A stretch of 64,000 bases of DNA from Berberis thunbergii. Taxonomy: Eukaryota; Streptophyta; Magnoliopsida; Ranunculales; Berberidaceae. The notes under the pieces are model-generated. The model ran no database searches, was not told the origin of the DNA, and saw only the letters and a program-made list of their open reading frames with translations. This document shows positions 56,907-64,000 of the stretch, in pieces; position 1 is the first letter of the stretch; every line of letters starts with the position of its first letter. Both the position numbers and the translations under genes were made by a program. The DNA lies in assembly GCA_003290165.1 (NCBI GenBank), contig QNQO01002062.1:62001-126000 (forward strand), given 5' to 3'.

Positions 56907-59900
56907 TCATATGGAGACACTGTTAGGAATTCCTCTGCCAGTTAGTCCACCAACACGGGTATAGTCTGAAGTGCTAGGATAGAGCAATGTGTATGGTACC
57001 TTCACAGGTCCCTTTCGGTTCCTCCATAGTATGTTCTCATTCATCTCGATAATTCGGTTTTCAATCTCTATTAGCTTGTCTCCAAAACGCTTAAATGCAT
57101 CCAAAGCTGCTTTGTCTGATGTCCATTCAGGAGTGTCTCTCTGACCAAGATAGATCTCGTCAGAAGAATGCCTAGACAATATCTCAATTAAGGACACGCC
57201 AATGAGGGTCTGTAGTTGACTTGTGATGGTCTTGAGGAAGAATCGATCAGGGTCCGATTCAAGCTCAGCATAGTCAGGAGTGTCAGGCTCAGGCATGAAG
57301 CGACGGCTTATAGTTGGACGATTAGGAAGATATCCTGCATAAGGATACTGTCCGAAATTCACAGCTGCATGGAGGGCTGAGGCCACCCATATGATGGTGG
57401 TACATGTTTGTGTGAGCTCAGTAAATGTCTGCATTTTAGGCCACCATGGCTCATTCTTCTTGTCTCCATGACCCTCCTCACGTAACTCTTTCCACCATGA
57501 TTGAAGCTCGGTGTCACCTTGAATCAAGTCATCAGTAGGGTAATAGAAAGAGCAATATTCATGGACCCATGTCTCAATTGCTGACCAAATTTCGAGCCCA
57601 TCAACTGCATAAGGATAGTCTTCAATTAGCAGACGTAGGCCATGACGATGGCTGGAGTCTGGAACTGCTACCCCTCTGAACAAAGTTAATAGAAATCATT
57701 ACTTTCCAGTGCGCAAAGACACCTAATATTCACCAAAATTCTTATTGCTTACAAGAACAAAGCTTACCTCTTGATTAGATCTGCAGGGAGTGCCTGTTCA
57801 GTGAACACCCAGTTTTTGTAAACCACAGCGGACATCTCCATGGCATATTTTGCTGGAAAGACAGTTATCTCTAGGACACCACCAGCATTAATGAGGATCT
57901 GTCGTGCCAAAGCGTTTATAGTCATCGTATCCCTGAAGTGAGGTTGCAAAAGCTTGTGGATTGGGTGAAGCACACTCAACTGTCTATTCGTTGCAATGAT
58001 AAATGGTTCGATCACTGCATGTGTGTTCAACCTGCAACAAGAGACAACCCATATAAATTTCCTAGAATAAGCCTTTCCCTATAAGGCATGAAGTACTGAA
58101 GTGTGGTGTCATACCAATGGCTGATGAGTTGATGAATGCCAGAGTCGTTCACAGAAGCATAAGCTTTTGCCAGTTGCCACACTGAACCCAGGACACCATG
58201 TTCAGCTGGTGTGAAGACCTTGTTGTCTGCACCAATTTGCTCCCCTTGGGGGTGTGGCAAGCTCAGTTCAATTGCCAAGGGCTTCAAAGTTCCGTCATCT
58301 TTCAGGAGGAGGATTGTTCTAGAGGCATAAGTTTTTGTAGATGTTGAATTTATCCGGTTCAAGTATGGCATTAACATGTCGTGGTGATCTAATATGAATA
58401 GCCTGTTGTTTGCAAGAGCCTACACAATGTTTATATCAGTCGCTATAAGCTTATTGGAAAGATGGAAGAAACTCAGCATTGATCTGTTTGATGTATACCT
58501 TTTCTACTGTTAGCCCCTCTAAGTTCTTCACGATGTCTGCCTTGGTTATGGAACTGGTTTGGTTGCCATATATGTTGGGATCAAGCTTGCTTGTTGGGGA
58601 AACTCCTGTAGATTGAAACCTCTTTAAATTTCATACGCACAGACGCAGACATCCTTAAACTAGCTAATGTTTAGAAGTCTGGAAATTTTTAAGCTTCAGA
58701 TTACCTGGAGAAGACGGATGGAAACAGGGTTCACTCCAGCAAGCATTTCTCTTCCAAATTCTTCATCAGTCCTCCAAGCAAACTTATCCTCTGTGGTATA
58801 AATTACACAAAAATTATGATCCTACTCTGTGTATTCTTAACCGCTTGTAATGCAGTTTGATGAACCAAATATCCGAAAGCATCAAGTGTTGTGATACAAA
58901 GTATACCTTTGATCACTTGAGGCATAGGAAGTTTCAGTAGTTGTTCCCCGTCTGAACGAACAAGTTCCTTGAGCATCTCTAAAGGAATGCTATCCTTAAG
59001 TTGGTTCAGTTGATTAGTGGGGAGTTGGAGTCCTCCTTCATAGAGGTTTAGAACGTCCTGGAAGGTGTCGAATTCATTAGGGGTGCGATCAAAGAGGGCT
59101 TTCAGCTCTGGCTGCAAGAGCTGAACCAGAGATTTCAGAGCGTATGCAAGGAAATCTGACATCTTCAGGTGACCAAATCTTTCATCTCTTGGTACATAAA
59201 TGTCTAGGCTCAGAAGGAACAATCTTTTCTCCGTATTAGGGTCTGTTCAATGAAATACATCAAATCGTAAGTCTTGCTAGCTATATTTTTCTGCTGTATA
59301 CCAAGCAGGGCCAAGTAACTACGTAGGATGACGATAATTCAAACATTTTACCTGTCTTTGTTGGTGGCCGGCCTGTTCTTCCCCTCCGAGGATAAGGATA
59401 CTCAGTAGATCCTCCAAGAACGGGGCGAGCATAATCAGGATGCCTGTCAGGCTCTCCCAAGTCATTGTAGAATGCATAGTCATAGACTCGATCCCATTCC
59501 TTGAGTTCCCCTGTTCCATTTCCCCTAAGGTTCTCAAGCTCTTCTTCTCTATATTTCCTTAGAGGCTCAGGTGTATCACCTGGAAGGTAAGCCTGCAACA
59601 ATAGTACCTCATGTCAGTTCCAGTAATCATCTCTCTTTTTTCTTCAAAGTTTCAGCAAAAGACATTTTTCCTTACCTGGTTAGCAAAGAAAATCCGGTTG
59701 TTTTTATAACGGTGGGCGGGGTAAACCCAAGAATTGCAAACAAAGTGTACCCGACCCACACCCGGAACATCTTCCAGTGTGAAAGATTTGAGGTAAAACT
59801 GACTGTGATGAAAGTTCTTGATTATGAAAGCTCCTGGAACCTCTATTCCCTCATCCCAATCAAATGTGACTTGGAATACCGATTCGCCGGCAACCAACGA

Positions 59901-60803
59901 CGTGATCTTCGTGATCCATTCTTCCAAGTAAGCGGGCTTTCCCAACTTCCCTCTGTGCCCATTCTCTACAATAGCCCATTGAATGAAAAATCAGTAAAAA
60001 AAGAAAAACTATAATTAGGCAAGCCTAAAAAGGTAAAAATCAAACAAATGCTATTGGCATAAAAGTACAATGGTTATGTAAACAGAAAGGATAAAGCGAA
60101 AGCAAAGAATAAATTCTACTTTTTCTTTGAAAAAAATGATATTAATAAATAAATACTAGTTATGAAAATTCCCATTGGTTCAGCCAATTATCAATTCTAA
60201 AAGCCTCGAGAAAATTTTATATGATTTAAGGTGATTTTTTGTTGGTGTAAATGTCTCAAAAACCTACAACTGGGAGGCAAGTGTCGATTCGGCATTATTG
60301 ACGTCGACGTCCAATTCACTTTTCCTTTAAGGTGACCCCATACTCCCATACTCTGGCGATTTTGTTGTGTACACTATAATCATTGTGATGACTGGTGAAG
60401 CATAATTTGAGATATTTTGATTGTTACTAACAATTTAATTCTCTATTTATTAAATATATACACAAAATCAAATCTGGATCAAAGAAAGTAGCTAACCGAC
60501 CAATGTGTGCAAAGTGTAAACAATCCAAGATACTAGGAAATCAGGTTTTGCAGTCAAGGAACATGGCGTGAATGATGAAATTTCAAAATATTTATATATA
60601 TCTCGAGGTTGTAAAGAACCTCTTGCAAAACTTGGTTGTAAAATCTGATTCTCGAGCCTCATTAGTTAACAATTGACTCGGAGGACAGAAAGAAGTTAAT
60701 CCTGGAACCATCGATCAGACAGTCATCGATCATCATGTTATATAAGCATGAATGAATGACAACCCAAGAACTAAAAAACTGGAAGAAAAATAAATATTAT
60801 TAT

Positions 60804-60841
<38 letters not shown>

Positions 60842-61101
60842 GAAAATGACTTACCTGGATCAGCATTAACAGCACTGATAAGTTGCAGGGAGACACCTTT
60901 ACCAAATAACTCATGAATCCTATCAAGCAATGACGCATGCAAGTCATTGAAATCCAACACATTCTTCTTCATCAAAACAACAGACCCTTTGATCTTTTTC
61001 TTCTTCTTCCCATCCCCACCCATATCTCCATCTCCCAAGTAGTTCCTCCCTTTTGTGCTTGCAAGCAAGTTCACAACTCTCTGAAACCACAGGAGACACA
61101 T
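56907..61101 (-). CDS. Linoleate lipoxygenase, cytosolic 9-LOX type, nine exons
   Basis: Minus-strand exons: 61101-60855, 59965-59676, 59592-59352, 59242-58907, 58790-58705, 58605-58499, 58419-58115, 58031-57768, 57675-56907. The ~881-residue product adds O2 to linoleic/linolenic acid, opening oxylipin synthesis. A PLAT/LH2 domain (~50-180) precedes the catalytic domain. Iron ligands are visible: H537 and H542 (HWLNTH, across the exon 7/8 border), H728 and N732 ([10 protein letters not shown]), and the C-terminal Ile of GIPNSVSI. There is no obvious plastid transit peptide, so a type-1, probably 9-specific cytosolic enzyme is likely; the regiospecificity is inference. Exon 6 is 107 nt where 108 is needed: it reads GAGTTTCCCCAACA with four C where EFPPTSK needs five, shifting the frame near 58600. 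As every other exon is clean, a consensus error is as likely as a real mutation. The start at 61101 is the first ATG of the frame and could be wrong; another in-frame ATG lies at ~61023. Confidence 0.92.
60804..60840. repeat. ATG trinucleotide microsatellite
   Basis: (ATG)12 just inside intron 1 of the lipoxygenase gene, 14 bp from the exon 1 donor. On the minus strand it reads (CAT)n, which makes His- or Ser-rich shadow frames. Confidence 0.9.
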
Positions 61102-61193
61102 TGATCATAGAACAGAATCTACCAATTGAAATAGAGAAAAAAGGCTTGTTCAAGTTGTCAGAGTGAGTTGAAGGTTTTGTGTAGGTAGGCTTG

Positions 61194-61201
61194 TATTTAT
61201 A
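61194..61201 (-). promoter_or_regulatory. TATA box of the lipoxygenase gene
   Basis: TATAAATA on the minus strand, 93 bp upstream of the chosen start codon, in the context GTCTATAAATACAAGCC. The spacing suits a short 5' UTR. Confidence 0.6.
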
Positions 61202-61950
61202 GACAAGGAAGAGATGGAAACACTTTAATGGAGTTTATCTAAGAAGGAAGTTTTATTCATCCTCATAAATAAATAAATAAAATTCTATTGGTTCAATTTT
61301 CTCCTCTTATTGTTATTTTACCTCTATTTTGATGACCAGATTAGTAGTTTGATTAATATTTAGTGTTATTTATCTTTAGCACCTGCCTTTTTATGTGGAA
61401 AGTGGCGTGGGGTCCTTAAATATTTTTTATCAGTTTAGTATTACCTGCCCAAAAATGGTTGAATTAATTAAACATCCCTTCTAATTTGGTAATTAGAGAT
61501 GTTATTTGGTTGACAAATGCCCTCATGCACTCATGTTGACTATTTTTTTTAGACAGCTTTAATTTTTTGGTTTTTAATTGTCTACTGGATGTTTTGAAAT
61601 CTGATCCATAAGTCAGAAGAGAAGGGTTTATTATGGTTTTCAATTAGAATACATCTACATCCACATCTGGGTCGTCGCGGTATTCATTCAAGCACAATAA
61701 AAAGACAAGGTCTCCTTAGCTATCGTAATGGAAAACTTGAGAGTTTTGAAATCCCAATCAAAATTGAGTGAGGCTAGGGAATTAGGTTTTGCAATCAGAA
61801 TGATGTGATATCATGAAATGAGTTTTTTACAACTTTGAGATACACATAAATACTTTGATGATTTCATCATTCTTTTAAGATCACGTCACGTTATCTAATT
61901 AGAACTTGATTTCAAAAACATGATTTTCTAACATTTTTGAACAAAATTTA
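61202..61950. other. Upstream region of the lipoxygenase gene
   Basis: Non-coding DNA. A short segment near 61765-61800 (AGTGAGGCTAGG, then AGGTTTTGCAA) also occurs near 20948-20980. No gene is seen. Confidence 0.4.
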
Positions 61951-61951
61951 C

Positions 61952-62241
61952 AGGTTGGCGTGCACTAAATAAGGTTGTGAAAGTCAGTTTCGCAGTCCAA
62001 CTGTGGAAGACTGCCTATGTTTTAAACCTATCTTTACACAAAATCGCACTCTAAATCTAATAATATTATTTTTTTTATGATTATTCTTGACTTTGACCAC
62101 ACAAGGTTGACGTGCTCTAAATAAGGTTGTGCAAAGCAAATCATGTTTAGCAGTCCTACTGTGGAAGACGCCTATGTTTTAAGCTTATCGTCACAAAATA
62201 CTGTGGAAGACGCCTATGTTTTAAGCTTATCGTCACAAAAT
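61952..62241. repeat. Nested tandem duplication
   Basis: A unit of about 150 bp (AGGTTGGCGTGCACTAAATAAGG at 61952) is repeated, diverged, at 62104. Inside the second unit a 42-bp segment starting ACTGTGGAAGACGCC is duplicated almost exactly (62158-62199 and 62200-62241). This shows one older and one recent duplication step. Confidence 0.75.
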
Positions 62242-62261
62242 TAGCACTCTAAATCTATTTA

Positions 62262-62281
62262 TTATTATTATTATTATTATC
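62262..62281. repeat. TTA/ATT trinucleotide microsatellite
   Basis: A short run of TTATTA repeats of about six units in non-coding DNA. The stretch from here to 63363 shows no other feature. Confidence 0.6.
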
Positions 62282-63366
62282 GCGTTCTTGACTGAAGGAC
62301 AGGGGCTTTCTTTGTGTGATTGTACGGTTTCTAATTAATATATTGTGCTTATTATAAAAAAAAATTGGTAAAAAGTTTGGCAATACAATATTACAATCAA
62401 AGGGAAGCAGCTGAAGTCGACCAATTCTAAAATCGCTGATTACCTCTAACGTGACCAGGAGGCTTTAAGATACATGGTGATATGGATTGTGAGGATATCA
62501 TTCAAATTTGTCGATTGTATTTTATTTGTAATTCATGCATGGTTGACAAATTTAGCGAGGGTGATTATAATTCAGCATGGTTTGTAATGATCTTTGATTA
62601 ATTCAATCATTTTCATGAGGAATCTCATCACTAAGATTTCTTCCTATATGGATTTCGTGTTTGTCTGGCTCTTGGGGCAGTTGCATTATTTTATCCAATA
62701 AATGTATAAAAACATTTAATTATGAAATTAGAAAATTATATAAAAAATACTTAGCATATTTTGCATCGATGTTGAGTGTCCTGGACGATATCGTATAATA
62801 TATCAAACATATCTAAAAAAGTGACCGAAAAATACCGCAGGTCAGACTTAGACTTAGACATGGATATCTTTAATCACTCGTATTCTGTCATTGGTATCAC
62901 AAGTTTAGAGTTCGAAATCTGCCAAAATGTATTAAAAAGCTAAAAATATAAAGTAAATTGAAACAATATATTTTTCTGTAAAAAGAAAAGACCCCTTTAT
63001 TGGGGTTAGATTAATGTTCAATTAATTTATATTCTTCTTAATGGTTAAATCTTCATTGTGTCAAGCTAGTTTCATTCAACACAAAAGCAACACCAAGATT
63101 CCAATGCCCCTTGTAAAATTCATGAAGCAAGGTACTTATAAAGCAGTGAGAACAATAAAAAAGATGTTGACAGTTGAAACCAATAAATTCCATTTGGGGT
63201 GGTGTTAGGGTCCCTTGAAATGATCAATAACCCTACTTGTCTCTCGAATAGAAACCCTAGATAATATGCACATTTTGATCATTAGAAAGCGACAACTTAA
63301 AGACATTAAAACCAAAAAATATGAACTTGTGATCCTTGTGCATGGGTGGTGGTGTGAAGTCACTTA

Positions 63367-63693
63367 GGGTGTGTTTGGTTGCATGGAATCCTATGTCATG
63401 AAAATTCATGAGGGACCACTATATTTTAGGCTAAATTGATATATCACTCCACATCTACTATTTGGTTTTGTGATCAATGGTGGGAATGAAAGTCCCATGA
63501 ACATGGGAATCACATACCTTGGGGGCCAAAGAGTGAGATTTTCATGTTCATGGGACTTCCATTCCCACCATTGATCACAAAATCAAATGATGGTCAAACG
63601 GTAAATGTGGAGTGATATATCAATTTAGCCTAAAATGTAGTGGTCCCCTCATGGATTCCCATGGCATATGATTCCATGCAACCAAACACACCC
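63367..63693. mobile_element. Fold-back MITE with TTA target duplication (PIF/Harbinger-like)
   Basis: A 327-bp element with ends GGGTGTGTTTGGTTGCATGG and its reverse complement, flanked by TTA on both sides (63364-63366 and 63694-63696). Almost the whole length folds back: the left half (GACCACTATATTTTAGGC, TCACTCCACATCTAC, TTGTGATCAATGG) is mirrored in the right. A 3-bp TWA-type duplication suggests the PIF/Harbinger superfamily. It is non-coding. Confidence 0.78.
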
Positions 63694-63697
63694 TTAG

Positions 63698-63974
63698 AGT
63701 TGCAAGGAATCATATGTCATGAAAATTTATGAGGGGATCCCTATATTTTAGGCTAATTTGAGGTATCACTCTACATCTACCATTGATTTTGTGTTCAATG
63801 GTGGGAATTGAAGTTTCATATTCATAGGAATTTCATTCTCACCATTGATTACAAAATCAAATGGTGGATATAAAGTGATACATCAATTAATCCTAAAATG
63901 TGGGGGTTTCCTCATGGATTCTCATGGCATATGATTTCATGCAACATAATGATTACATGCAACCAAATACACCC
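63698..63974. mobile_element. Second, diverged copy of the fold-back MITE
   Basis: It starts 2 bp after the TTA of the first copy, with TTGCAAGGAATCATATGTCATG, and ends at ATGCAACCAAATACACCC. It shares the mirrored halves (TAGGCTAATTTGA, CACCATTGATTACAAAATC) but has more changes, so it is older. At 63975 a third start (TGGAATCCTATGCC) begins and is cut by the window end. Confidence 0.65.
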
Positions 63975-64000
63975 TGGAATCCTATGCCATAAAATCCATG

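Noticed and set aside
60771..60962. Short frame with a run of histidines or serines
   Set aside because: It is the antisense reading of the (ATG)n microsatellite in lipoxygenase intron 1 and part of exon 1 in a wrong frame.

Overview
The window is nuclear DNA of a flowering plant, probably a woody eudicot. It has GT-AG spliced genes, a plant CC-NBS-LRR resistance gene, DUF674 genes (a plant-only family), a plant lipoxygenase, several Ty1/copia and LINE elements, and MITE-like fold-back elements. No bacterial, organellar or viral gene set is visible. The species cannot be named from the sequence alone.

Layout. 1-3016: minus-strand Ty1/copia element, broken by stop codons and cut by the window edge. 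3747-3966: short 3' piece of a LINE-like retroposon with a long target duplication. 4548-15708: the most striking structure, a tandem LTR-retrotransposon array of four near-identical 593-bp LTRs alternating with three internal regions (period about 3.52 kb). The whole array is bracketed by one 5-bp target duplication (GTTCT). Every internal region carries Gag, protease and integrase but has lost most of the reverse transcriptase and RNase H by a shared in-frame deletion. The array sits 69 bp upstream of the start codon of a two-exon DUF674 gene (15773-16830). 17259-20333: a second, minus-strand DUF674 gene, split by a LINE-like element that encodes only ORF1. 20384-28260: duplicated debris, including orphan DUF674 last exons, LRR tails and a captured piece of an MSL mechanosensitive-channel gene with a 49-bp perfect inverted repeat. 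30043-33475: CC-NBS-LRR gene whose LRR frame is broken by a small deletion. 33476-40010: duplicated R-gene 3'-flank modules, a chimeric NBS-LRR remnant and a five-unit ~200-bp tandem array with splice-like borders. 40352-45836: complete but decayed Ty1/copia element with both LTRs. 46816-48434: HAD-family pyrimidine 5'-nucleotidase-like gene (7 exons). 49638-50359: hAT-like element. 51865-55203: NAA20 (NatB catalytic subunit) gene with broken frame, carrying a Mutator-like MITE in an intron. 56907-61101, minus strand: nine-exon cytosolic-type lipoxygenase. 61102-64000: repeats and fold-back MITEs.

The genes do not form a pathway. NBS-LRR and lipoxygenase both belong to plant defence biology, but neighbourhood here is not evidence of joint function. 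A recurrent oddity is single-base, mostly homopolymer-length, indels inside otherwise conserved exons (NAA20, lipoxygenase, HAD gene, retroelement copies). They may be real pseudogenisation or residual errors of a long-read assembly, and this should be settled before calling any of these genes dead.
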